Of a stretch of 26,442 nt of DNA, positions 15,201 through 25,731 are shown in pieces. The stretch covers positions 1 through 26,442 of the forward strand of contig JAGTVE010000011.1 of the NCBI GenBank assembly GCA_018224485.1, in the 5' to 3' direction. This DNA is from Thioalkalivibrio sp. GTDB taxonomy: Bacteria > Pseudomonadota > Gammaproteobacteria > Ectothiorhodospirales > Ectothiorhodospiraceae. Numbering within the stretch: the first letter of the stretch is position 1; each line of letters opens with the position of its first letter. Both the position numbers and the translations under genes were made by a program. The notes below the pieces were generated by a model that did no database searches, was not told the DNA's origin, and saw only the letters and a program-made list of their open reading frames with translations.

Positions 15201-16262
15201 ATGAGCAGCCCCGTTCCGGACACCATTCGCCCGATCCGTTTCGACGACGGTAGGCTTCATCTGCTGGATCAGCGGCTCCTGCCGTCGGAATCCCGCGAGA
15301 ATGGCTATGAGGATCCGGCGTCTGTCGCGGACGCCATCCGGGACATGGTCGTGCGGGGTGCCCCGGCGATCGGCATCACCGCGGCCTTCGGGGTCGTGCT
15401 GGCCTGCGATCGGGCACGGGATCGCAATACCGCGCCATGGCGGCCCTCGGTGGAGGCAGCCATCGACCGGCTCGCGGCGTCGCGCCCGACCGCGGTAAAC
15501 CTGTTCTGGGCACTCGACCGCATGCGGGCGGTGCTCGCAGGCTGCGGTTCCGTCGCCGAGGCCTGTGCGGCGACGCTCGCGGAGGCGCAGGCGATGCTGC
15601 AGGCGGACATTGCCGCGAACCGGCGCATGGGGGCGATCGGTGCGGCCCTGATCGATCCCGGGCGGGCGGTACTTACGCACTGCAATACCGGTTCGCTGGC
15701 GACGGGGGGCTTCGGAACCGCACTCGGGGTCATCCGCGCGAGCTGGGCCGAGGACCGGATCACCGAGGTCTTCGCCGACGAGACCCGTCCGTGGCTGCAG
15801 GGATCGCGCCTCACCGCCTGGGAACTGCTGCGCGACGGCATTCCGGTACAGCTGCTGTGCGAGGGCGCGGCGGCGAGCCTGCTCCGGTCCGGGCGGGTCG
15901 GCTGGGTGGTGGTCGGGGCGGACCGGATCGCGGCCAACGGGGATACCGCGAACAAGATCGGCACCTACGGGCTTGCGTTGCTGGCCCGGGCGCACGGTGC
16001 GGGTCTCATGGTGGTGGCACCGCTCAGCACCATCGACTTCGAGATCGCGGACGGTTCGGCGATACCGATCGAGATGCGTGCCGAAGCCGAGGTGCTCGGG
16101 CTGGGGGGGCAGCGCGTCGCGGCCCCCGGAGCCCGTGCCTGGAACCCCGCCTTCGATGTGACCCCGGCCGATCTGATCGACGTGATCGTCACCGAGCAGG
16201 GTGCGGTGCACCGCCCGGACCGCGAGGGGCTCGCCGCCCTCAGGGGGCTTGTGGACCGGTGA
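15201..16262 (+). CDS. mtnA: S-methyl-5-thioribose-1-phosphate isomerase
   Basis: The 353-residue enzyme belongs to the MtnA branch of the eIF2B-alpha-like family. Diagnostic segments are MVVRGAPAIGITAAFG near 49-64, THCNTGSLATGGFGTALG with the catalytic Cys161, and GADRIAANGDTANKIGTY with the catalytic Asp241; RPTAVNLFWALDRM lies between. MtnA isomerises methylthioribose-1-phosphate to methylthioribulose-1-phosphate in the methionine salvage pathway, which recycles methylthioadenosine left from polyamine and other synthesis. No other salvage gene is here. Its position directly before gyrA is the same as in Pseudomonas (from memory). The start follows comEC by four bases without a Shine-Dalgarno, so it is either coupled to comEC or translated from its own short message. 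Confidence 0.95.
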   Translation: MSSPVPDTIRPIRFDDGRLHLLDQRLLPSESRENGYEDPASVADAIRDMVVRGAPAIGITAAFGVVLACDRARDRNTAPWRPSVEAAIDRLAASRPTAVNLFWALDRMRAVLAGCGSVAEACAATLAEAQAMLQADIAANRRMGAIGAALIDPGRAVLTHCNTGSLATGGFGTALGVIRASWAEDRITEVFADETRPWLQGSRLTAWELLRDGIPVQLLCEGAAASLLRSGRVGWVVVGADRIAANGDTANKIGTYGLALLARAHGAGLMVVAPLSTIDFEIADGSAIPIEMRAEAEVLGLGGQRVAAPGARAWNPAFDVTPADLIDVIVTEQGAVHRPDREGLAALRGLVDR

Positions 16263-16298
16263 ACCCCGGCGCGTCCACGCGCCGCATCGGCCGCGCTA

Positions 16299-16307
16299 TG
16301 GTAGAAT
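16299..16307 (+). promoter_or_regulatory. Extended -10 promoter for gyrA
   Basis: TGG-TAGAAT in the 81-base gap after mtnA has the TGn extension and a hexamer matching five of six consensus positions. A -35 is not obvious. Transcription would start near 16314, giving a leader of about 30 bases before the gyrA ATG at 16344. The short AT-rich patch stands out against the GC-rich surroundings. Confidence 0.5.
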
Positions 16308-16343
16308 TTCGCGTTTACCACCGCTGGAAGTCCACGCTCGCCG

Positions 16344-19006
<2,663 letters not shown>

Positions 19007-19010
<4 letters not shown>

Positions 19011-20089
19011 ATCGAGTGTTCAACTTCAGCGCGGGGCCCGCCGCGCTCCCCGAGCCGGTGCTCGAGCGGGCCCGGTCTGAGTGGATGGATTTCCGCGGTG
19101 CCGGTATGTCGGTGATGGAGATGAGCCATCGCGGAAAGATCTTCATGGAGATCGCGGAAAAAGCGGAGAGCGATGTCCGCACGCTGCTGGAGGTGCCGGA
19201 CGACTACGCGGTGCTGTTCCTGCAAGGGGGGGCGACGGGCCAGTTCGCGGCGGTGCCGCTGAACCTTCAGCCCGGCGGTCAGGGCATGGATTACGTGGAC
19301 ACGGGCGCGTGGTCGGTGAAGGCGATCAAGGAAGCGCGGAAATTCGGGCCGGTGAACGTGGTCGCGAGCAGCAAGGACAGCGGTTACGCCTCGATTCCCG
19401 ATCCGTCCGAGTGGCGCCTGGATCCGGATGCCGCATACCTGCACTACACACCGAACGAGACCATCGGCGGCGTCGAGTTTCACTTCGTGCCGGATGCCGG
19501 AACGGTACCGCTGGTGGCCGACATGTCGTCAACCATACTCTCGCGGCCCCTGGACGTATCGCGTTACGGGGTGATCTATGCGGGTGCCCAGAAGAACATC
19601 GGTCCCGCCGGGGTGACGCTGGTGATCGTGCGCGGGGATCTGCTGGAGCGGAACTCCGGCCCCGTGCCCGCTATCGTGGACTACGCGCTGCAGGCCAGCA
19701 ACGATTCCATGTACAACACGCCGCCGACGCTCGCGTGGTATCTCTCGGGACTGGTCTTCGAGTGGCTCCTCGAGCAGGGCGGTCTGCCGGCGATAGCCGA
19801 GGTCAACCAGCGCAAGGCGGCGAAGCTCTATCACTTCGTCGACAACTCGGAATTCTATCGCAACCCCGTCGAGGTCTCCGCGCGCTCATGGATGAACGCG
19901 CCGTTCATCCTGGCCGATGCCGCGCTCGACGGCAGCTTCCTGAAGCAGGCGGCGGAGGCCGGGCTGTCCGGGCTCAAGGGGCACCGCTCCGTGGGGGGCA
20001 TGCGGGCGAGCCTCTACAACGCGGTGCCGGAGGCCGCGGTGGACGCCCTGATCGAATTCATGGCCGACTTTGAACAACGCCATGCCTGA
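19007..20089 (+). CDS. serC: Phosphoserine aminotransferase
   Basis: The 360-residue protein is a class V pyridoxal-phosphate aminotransferase of the SerC type. It opens with FNFSAGPAALPEPVLE, has MSVMEMSHRGK near 34-44, LFLQGGATGQFAAVP near 71-85, and Lys196 in YAGAQKNIGPAG, which holds the cofactor. The end SVGGMRASLYNAVP is also typical. SerC converts 3-phosphohydroxypyruvate and glutamate to phosphoserine; the same enzyme also acts in vitamin B6 synthesis. The ATG overlaps the gyrA stop as ATGA, and a GGAGA six bases upstream lies inside the gyrA end. SerA, which makes its substrate, is the next gene. Confidence 0.96.
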
Positions 20090-20102
20090 ACAGAGGGCAC
20101 CC

Positions 20103-21266
20103 ATGTTTCGGATCCAGACCTTCAACAACATCGCGGTGCGCGGTCTCAACCGGTTTCCCCGGGAGACCTACGAGGTGGCGTCGGGACTCGCCGACCCTCA
20201 CGCGATCATGCTGCGCTCGCACAATCTGCACTCGACCCCCATCGCGGACTCGGTGCAGGCCGTGGGGCGCGCCGGCAGCGGCGTGAACAACATCCCGGTG
20301 GATGCGCTGTCCGCCCGTGGCGTCGCGGTGTTCAATGCCCCGGGGGCGAACGCGAATGCGGTCAAGGAGCTGGTGGTCGCAGGAATGCTCCTGGCCTCTC
20401 GGAACCTGATCCCGGCATCCGAGTATCTCCGCGGGCTGGACGGCGGTGATCCGGAGTTCATGAAGCGGGTGGAGGACGGCAAGAAACGCTTCGTCGGCTT
20501 CGAACTTCCGGGGCGCACACTCGGGGTGGTTGGGCTCGGGGCGATCGGCGTCAGGGTCGCCAATGCTGCCCGGGCACTGGGCATGCACGTGGTCGGCTAC
20601 GATCCGAAGATCACCGTGGAGAGCGCCTGGCGCCTGGAGGCCGACGTCGAGCGTGCCCGCACGGTGGACGCCGTGGCGTCGAGCGCCGACGTGATCACCT
20701 TCCACGTGCCCCTGAACGAACATACCCGCAACCTCCTGGATGTGACGCGCGTGCGCTCGCTGAAGCGCGGAGCGGTCGTGATCAACCTCGCCCGCGAAGG
20801 CGTGGTCGACGATGCCGCGATCTGCGCGGCGCTGGACGAGGGTCGGATCCACGCCTTCGTCACCGACTTTCCGACACCGGAACTGATCAAACATCCACGG
20901 GTTATCGCGCTGCCGCACCTGGGCGCATCGACGGTGGAGTCCGAAGAGAACTGCGCGATGATGATCGCGGACCAGTTGCGCGACTACCTCGAGAACGGGA
21001 ACGTGCGCAACGCGGTGAACCTGCCGACCCTGGCGCTGGAGCGCAAGGGCGAGACCAGGCTCGCGATCGTGAATCGGAATCTTCCGGACCGGGTCGGCCA
21101 GGTCTCACGTACACTCGGCCAGAAGGACGTGAACATCGTGCACATGGTCAACGAGTCCCGCGGCGACCTCGCCTACACACTGCTGGATGTCGAAGGAGAG
21201 GTCGATGCCGCGACGGCAGAGGCCATCAGCTCAATCGACGGGGTCCTCCGCGCACGGGTCCTGTAG
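20103..21266 (+). CDS. serA: D-3-phosphoglycerate dehydrogenase (short ACT-domain type)
   Basis: The 387-residue protein has a D-2-hydroxyacid dehydrogenase body and a C-terminal ACT domain (about 317-387), the probable serine-sensing or regulatory part. The NAD-binding motif is GLGAIG around 144-149. The catalytic set is consistent with Arg231 (NLAREG), Glu260 and His272 (LPHLGAST). It oxidises 3-phosphoglycerate to 3-phosphohydroxypyruvate, the first step of serine synthesis, feeding SerC. The ATG at 20103 is chosen because AGAGGG lies five bases before it and MFRIQTFNNIAVRGL is the usual opening; ATG 20082 or TTG 20070 would extend into serC. It ends at a TAG that shares its last base with the pheA GTG. 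Confidence 0.93.
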   Translation: MFRIQTFNNIAVRGLNRFPRETYEVASGLADPHAIMLRSHNLHSTPIADSVQAVGRAGSGVNNIPVDALSARGVAVFNAPGANANAVKELVVAGMLLASRNLIPASEYLRGLDGGDPEFMKRVEDGKKRFVGFELPGRTLGVVGLGAIGVRVANAARALGMHVVGYDPKITVESAWRLEADVERARTVDAVASSADVITFHVPLNEHTRNLLDVTRVRSLKRGAVVINLAREGVVDDAAICAALDEGRIHAFVTDFPTPELIKHPRVIALPHLGASTVESEENCAMMIADQLRDYLENGNVRNAVNLPTLALERKGETRLAIVNRNLPDRVGQVSRTLGQKDVNIVHMVNESRGDLAYTLLDVEGEVDAATAEAISSIDGVLRARVL

Positions 21267-22348
21267 TGGTGGATTCGGCCGAACTGGAGCAGCTGCGTGA
21301 CCGCATCGACGCGCTCGATGCCGATCTCCTGCGTCTGCTGAACGCGCGGGCGCGCTGCGCGGTCGAGGTCGCGACGGTGAAGCGGCGCCAGGGCGGACAG
21401 GCGTTCTACCGCCCGGAACGCGAGGCCGGGATCCTGCGCCAGGTGCGCGAGCAGAACACGGGTCCGCTCCCGGGCGACGCCGTGGTGCGGCTCTTCCGTG
21501 AGATCATGTCGGAGTGCCTGGCGCTGGAGGAACCGCTGGTCGTGGCCTTTCTCGGCCCCGAGGGCACCTTCACCGACCTCGCCACGCGCAAGCATTTCGG
21601 CCAGGCGGCCACGCTCCAGCCGCTGGTCGCCATTGACAGCGTCTTTCGCGAGGTCGAATCCGGCCGGGCCCATTTCGGGGTGGTTCCGATTGAAAACAGC
21701 ACGGAGGGCGTTGTCACGCACACCGTGGACTGCTTCCTGGAGTCCCCGCTGCTGATCTGCGGCGAGGTGATCCTTCCGGTGCAGCACCATCTGCTGTCGC
21801 GCTGCGAGCGTCTCGAAGATGTGCAGCTGGTGATGGCGCACCCGCAGGCGCTCGCCCAGTGCCGTCAGTGGCTCGACCGCGAACTTCCGGGCGTGGAACG
21901 GCGCCACGCCTCGAGCAATGGACTGGCGGCGCAGAACGCGGCCGGAGTGGCCGGGGCGGCCGCGATCGCGAGCGATGCGGCCGCCGAGCGTTACGGGCTG
22001 CAGATACTGGCTCAGAACATCGAGGACCGCGGTGACAACACCACCCGGTTCCTGGTCATCGGCCGGGTGGAGGCGGGCAGGACCGGTCGGGACCGGACCT
22101 CCATCATGCTCAGCACCGCGAACCGGCCCGGCTCCCTGTTCGGTCTGCTGAAGCCGATCGCCGAGGCCGGGATCAGTCTGACCCGGATCGAGTCGCGGCC
22201 CTCCCGGTGCGTTAACTGGGACTACGTGTTCTTCCTGGACTTCATCGGGCACCGCGATGAACCGGCGGTGGCGGCCTGCCTGAAGTCGTTGCGCGATTCG
22301 GCGGACATGCTGAAGATCCTCGGCAGTTACCCTCAGGCAGCCACCTAG
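21266..22348 (+). CDS. pheA: Bifunctional chorismate mutase / prephenate dehydratase (P-protein)
   Basis: The 360-residue protein has an AroQ-type chorismate mutase helix bundle (about 5-88, LRDRIDALDADLLRLLNARA), a prephenate dehydratase domain (about 92-270, with GPEGTFT at 97-103, PIENSTEG at 141-148 and the catalytic TRF at 260-262), and a C-terminal ACT domain (about 278-355) with NRPGSLF and ESRP, the residues that bind phenylalanine for feedback inhibition. It turns chorismate into prephenate and then phenylpyruvate. The start is GTG at 21266, overlapping the serA TAG by one base, with a second GTG right after it at 21269. No separate ribosome site is visible, so translation is probably coupled to serA. 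Confidence 0.95.
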   Translation: MVDSAELEQLRDRIDALDADLLRLLNARARCAVEVATVKRRQGGQAFYRPEREAGILRQVREQNTGPLPGDAVVRLFREIMSECLALEEPLVVAFLGPEGTFTDLATRKHFGQAATLQPLVAIDSVFREVESGRAHFGVVPIENSTEGVVTHTVDCFLESPLLICGEVILPVQHHLLSRCERLEDVQLVMAHPQALAQCRQWLDRELPGVERRHASSNGLAAQNAAGVAGAAAIASDAAAERYGLQILAQNIEDRGDNTTRFLVIGRVEAGRTGRDRTSIMLSTANRPGSLFGLLKPIAEAGISLTRIESRPSRCVNWDYVFFLDFIGHRDEPAVAACLKSLRDSADMLKILGSYPQAAT

Positions 22349-22363
22349 TGGGCCATGCCCACT
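22347..22363 (+). other. Short perfect hairpin at the end of pheA
   Basis: AGTGGGC (22347-22353) and GCCCACT (22357-22363) form a 7-bp stem with a three-base loop, starting inside the pheA stop codon. This is the only junction from serA to cmk with a sizeable gap (74 bases). No T-run follows. It could be an RNA-processing or partial termination site that sets the level of hisC and later genes. The stem resembles the stem of the repeat at 3028-3055. Confidence 0.4.
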
Positions 22364-22422
22364 CCGACCCCGCCGGTTTGGCGCAAAGCCACCACGGCCG
22401 TTGACTAGAGAAAGGCTGGAAC

Positions 22423-23541
22423 ATGGTTGATTTCGCAGTGCTCGCGGTGCCCGGTGTACAGGCGCTGCGCCCCTATGAGCCGGGCAAGCCGGTCGAGACC
22501 CTCGAACGCGAACTGGGCATCCGCGAGGCGGTAAAGCTCGCCTCCAACGAGAATCCGCTGGGTCCCAGCCCGCTGGCGGTGGAGGCGGCGGGCCGGGCCC
22601 TGCGCAACCTGCACATCTACCCCGATGGCAATGGCCTTGCGCTGAAGGAGGCGCTCGCCGAACGGCACGGCGTGGTGCCCGAACAGGTCACGCTCGGCAA
22701 CGGGTCTAACGAGGTGCTGGAACTCGTTGCCCGAACCTGGCTCGCGCCCGGGCGCAACGCGGTCTACTCGCGGCATGCCTTTGCGGTCTATCCGCTGGTG
22801 GTGCAGGCCGTCGCCGCGGAGGGACGCGCGGCAAACGCCCGCCCGGCGGATTCCGACCAGCCATATGGTCACGACCTGGATGCGATGGCGGCGCAGGTGG
22901 ACCCGGATACGCGGGTGGTGTTCGTGGCCAACCCCAACAATCCCACCGGAACGTGGCTGGCCGCGGAGGCACTCGAGCGGTTCATCGCGCGGGTGCCGGC
23001 CGAGACCCTGGTGGTGGTCGACGAGGCCTATGCCGAGTATGTGGAGCGGCCCGATTACCCGGACACCACCCGTTGGCTGCAACGCTTCCCGAACCTGCTG
23101 GTAACCCGGTCCTTCTCGAAGATCCACGGGCTGGCCGGCCTGCGGCTGGGGTATTCGGTGTCCTCGGCGGCGGTCGCGGAACTGGTGAACCGCGTGCGCC
23201 AGCCGTTCAACGTGAATGCCCTCGCGCAGGCGGCGGGTCTGGCGGCCGTCAGCGATACCGGTCATGTTGCAGAGAGCGTGCGGATGAACCGGGAGGGCCT
23301 GAAGCAGCTCGGTGCGGGCCTGGAGCAGCGGGGCATAGGCTTCATTCCGTCGGTGGGCAACTTCCTCACCTTCGACGTGCGCGAGGCGCCAGGCGCGGTC
23401 TACGAAGGCCTGCTGCGGGAGGGCGTGATCGTGCGCCCGGTGGCGAACTACGGGCTTCCGACTCACCTGCGGGTCACGGTCGGGACCCCCACGGAGAACG
23501 AGCGCTTCCTCCGGGCGCTGGACGCGGTGCTGAAGGCGTGA
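22423..23541 (+). CDS. hisC: Histidinol-phosphate (and probably aromatic) aminotransferase
   Basis: This is a 372-residue class I/II pyridoxal-phosphate aminotransferase of the HisC family. Markers are KLASNENPLGPSP at 38-50, YPDGNG at 66-71, NPNNPTG at 170-176, DEAYAEY at 200-206, the cofactor lysine Lys233 in TRSFSKIHGLAGLRLGY, and the closing LRVTVGT. It transfers an amino group to imidazole-acetol phosphate in histidine synthesis. Its position between pheA and tyrA, away from other his genes, suggests that it (like Pseudomonas HisC2, established knowledge) also aminates aromatic keto acids such as phenylpyruvate or prephenate. A weak AAAGG lies seven bases before the ATG. The stop overlaps the tyrA GTG. 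Confidence 0.92.
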   Translation: MVDFAVLAVPGVQALRPYEPGKPVETLERELGIREAVKLASNENPLGPSPLAVEAAGRALRNLHIYPDGNGLALKEALAERHGVVPEQVTLGNGSNEVLELVARTWLAPGRNAVYSRHAFAVYPLVVQAVAAEGRAANARPADSDQPYGHDLDAMAAQVDPDTRVVFVANPNNPTGTWLAAEALERFIARVPAETLVVVDEAYAEYVERPDYPDTTRWLQRFPNLLVTRSFSKIHGLAGLRLGYSVSSAAVAELVNRVRQPFNVNALAQAAGLAAVSDTGHVAESVRMNREGLKQLGAGLEQRGIGFIPSVGNFLTFDVREAPGAVYEGLLREGVIVRPVANYGLPTHLRVTVGTPTENERFLRALDAVLKA

Positions 23542-24419
23542 TCGGGCGACTGGTGATCTTCGGGGTTGGCCTGATAGGCGGTTCGATGGCGCTCGCGCTG
23601 CGCGCCGCCGGGGCGGTCTCCGAGGTGGTGGGCTGCTCGCGTTCGGAGGCCAACCTGGCGGAGGCGCAGCGGCTTGGGGTCATCGACCGCTGGACCACCG
23701 ATCCCGCACAGGCCTGTGCCGAGGCGGACCTCGGCGTGCTCGCGGTGCCACTGGGATCGATGCAGGGCCTGTCCGCGGCGATCGCGGAGCACTGGCCGGC
23801 CGAGGCTGTGCTCACCGATGTGGGCAGCAGCAAGCAGGCCGTGCTCGACGCGGTCCGTGCCGGCTTCGGTCGGTTGCCGAGGAACTTTGTCGCCGGCCAC
23901 CCGATCGCGGGCACCGAGCGCAGCGGTGTCGGAGCCGCCTTTCCGGGCCTGTTCCAGGACCGCCTGGTGATCCTGACCCCGGCTGACGAGACCAGCCCGC
24001 TGGCCGCGGAGCGGGTGGCCGACATGTGGCGGGCCACAGGTGCGCGGATCGAGTTCATGACCCCCGCGCACCACGACCACGTGCTGGCGGCGACCAGCCA
24101 TCTGCCTCACGTGCTCGCGTTCGCGCTGGTGGAATCGCTGGCGCGCATGAGCGAGAGCGACGAGGTCTTTCATTATGCGGCAGGCGGGTTCCGCGACTTC
24201 ACCCGGATCGCGTCCAGCGACCCGGTGGTATGGCGGGACATCTGTCTCGCCAACCGGGATGCGATCCTGGAGATGCTGGAGCGCTTCCAGGGCGACCTGG
24301 ACAGCCTTCGGCAGGTGATCGCCCGCGGAGACGGCACGGAGCTCGAGGCGCGCTTCGATTTCGCCAAGAATGCACGGGACCGCTTCAGCGAGAAGATGCA
24401 GGCACAACTGGACCAGTGA
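23538..24419 (+). CDS. tyrA: Prephenate (or arogenate) dehydrogenase TyrA
   Basis: The 293-residue enzyme opens directly with an NAD-binding fold (LVIFGVGLIGGSMALAL, glycine motif at 9-15). It then has TDVGSSK at 93-99, the catalytic His121 in GHPIAGTERSG, and HHDHVLAATSHLPH at 178-191, all standard for TyrA. It oxidatively decarboxylates prephenate to hydroxyphenylpyruvate, or arogenate to tyrosine. No chorismate mutase or ACT domain is attached, so it is the free-standing form, and it is not fused to AroA as in Pseudomonas. The start is GTG at 23538, overlapping the hisC stop as GTGA. The frame continues upstream inside hisC, but that part is unrelated. The stop is four bases before the aroA start. 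Confidence 0.94.
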   Translation: MIGRLVIFGVGLIGGSMALALRAAGAVSEVVGCSRSEANLAEAQRLGVIDRWTTDPAQACAEADLGVLAVPLGSMQGLSAAIAEHWPAEAVLTDVGSSKQAVLDAVRAGFGRLPRNFVAGHPIAGTERSGVGAAFPGLFQDRLVILTPADETSPLAAERVADMWRATGARIEFMTPAHHDHVLAATSHLPHVLAFALVESLARMSESDEVFHYAAGGFRDFTRIASSDPVVWRDICLANRDAILEMLERFQGDLDSLRQVIARGDGTELEARFDFAKNARDRFSEKMQAQLDQ

Positions 24420-24423
24420 GCAG

Positions 24424-25731
24424 ATGACCACGACCTTCAGTGTGGAACCGGGAGGTTCCCTGCGCGGCGACCTTCGGGTCCCGGGCGACAAGTCGATTTC
24501 GCACCGGTCGATCATGTTCGGCGCGCTCGCCGAGGGCCGCACACGGGTCAGCGGATTCCTCGATGGCGAGGACTGCCTGGCGACGCTCTCCGCCTTCCAG
24601 GCGATGGGCGTACCGATCGAGCGTCCGGAGCGTCATACCGTGACCATCGACGGCGTCGGCCTGCACGGTCTGCGGGAACCGCAGGCGCCCCTGGACATGG
24701 GCAACTCCGGTACCGCGATGCGGCTGATGTGCGGGGTGCTGGCCGGGCAACCCTTCGACAGCGTGCTGGTCGGTGATGCCTCGCTGGGCCGTCGCCCGAT
24801 GCGCCGGGTCACCGGCCCGCTCGCGGAGATGGGCGCCCGGATCGACACCGGGGAGCACGGAACGCCCCCGCTGCACGTGCACGGCGGCCAGCGCCTGCGG
24901 GGACATCGGCACACGCTGCCCGTGGCCAGCGCCCAGGTGAAATCGGCGCTGTTGCTGGCAGGCCTCTGGAGCGAGGGCGAGACCTGCGTCACCGAACCGG
25001 CGCCCACGCGTGATCACACCGAGCGGATGCTGCTGGGCTTCGGCTACGATCTGCACCGGGACGGCCGCCGAATCTGTCTCCAGGGCGGCGGTCGGCTCAG
25101 GGGACGCGCGGTGGAGGTGCCGGCCGACATCTCCTCGGCGGCCTTCTTTCTCGTCGGCGGCAGCATCGGGGAGGGGTCGGACCTGCTGCTTCGCCACGTC
25201 GGCGTGAACCCGACGCGCACCGGGGCGATCGACATCCTGCGCCTGATGGGTGCCTCGATCGAGGTCCTCGAGCCGCGCGAGATCGGCGGCGAGCCGGTCG
25301 CGGACCTGCGCGTGCGCTCCGCGCTGTTGCGCGGCGTCCGCATACCCCCGCAACTGGTGCCGTCGGCGATCGACGAATTCCCCGCTCTCTTTGTCGCCGC
25401 GGCGTGCGCGGAAGGGGAGACGGTGTTGGCCGGCGCAGAGGAACTGCGGGTGAAGGAGAGCGACCGGATCCAGGTGATGGCCGACGGGCTGTCCGGTCTC
25501 GGGGTCCGCTGCGAGGTGCTGCCGGACGGTATCCGGATCCAGGGCCGGGGTGTTCTCGAGCCTGGCACGATCTCCAGTGACGGTGATCACCGGGTCGCGA
25601 TGTCCTTCGCGATGGCCGCTCTGCGCGCCCGAGGAGCCATCGTGATACGCGACTGCGACAATGTGGCGACCTCATTTCCGGACTTCCCCGGGCTCGCTGC
25701 GCGGGCCGGGCTGGAGATCCGCGTCACATGA
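24424..25731 (+). CDS. aroA: 3-phosphoshikimate 1-carboxyvinyltransferase (EPSP synthase), class II type
   Basis: The 435-residue enzyme joins shikimate-3-phosphate and phosphoenolpyruvate to make EPSP, the step before chorismate. Family residues include Lys23 in GDKSISHRS, GNSGTAMR at 93-100, RRPMRRV, SAIDEFPAL with Asp317, and LRVKESDR with Lys344. It carries the four motifs used to define class II (CP4-like) EPSP synthases: GDKS at 21-24, SAQVK at 169-173, RDHTE at 196-200 and NPTR at 262-265. Residue 96 is glycine, as in sensitive enzymes, rather than the alanine of CP4. The ATG at 24424 follows the tyrA stop by four bases; a longer frame starting inside tyrA has no family match. It ends in an ATGA overlap with cmk. 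Confidence 0.96.
   Translation: MTTTFSVEPGGSLRGDLRVPGDKSISHRSIMFGALAEGRTRVSGFLDGEDCLATLSAFQAMGVPIERPERHTVTIDGVGLHGLREPQAPLDMGNSGTAMRLMCGVLAGQPFDSVLVGDASLGRRPMRRVTGPLAEMGARIDTGEHGTPPLHVHGGQRLRGHRHTLPVASAQVKSALLLAGLWSEGETCVTEPAPTRDHTERMLLGFGYDLHRDGRRICLQGGGRLRGRAVEVPADISSAAFFLVGGSIGEGSDLLLRHVGVNPTRTGAIDILRLMGASIEVLEPREIGGEPVADLRVRSALLRGVRIPPQLVPSAIDEFPALFVAAACAEGETVLAGAEELRVKESDRIQVMADGLSGLGVRCEVLPDGIRIQGRGVLEPGTISSDGDHRVAMSFAMAALRARGAIVIRDCDNVATSFPDFPGLAARAGLEIRVT

Noticed and set aside
22349..22422. Leader peptide or attenuator before hisC
   Set aside because: No short frame with runs of His, Phe or Tyr codons and no terminator/antiterminator pair with a T-run was found.
22953..23537. Upstream in-frame extension of tyrA inside hisC
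   Set aside because: The sequence is unrelated to TyrA, and the NAD-binding fold starts right at the GTG at 23538.
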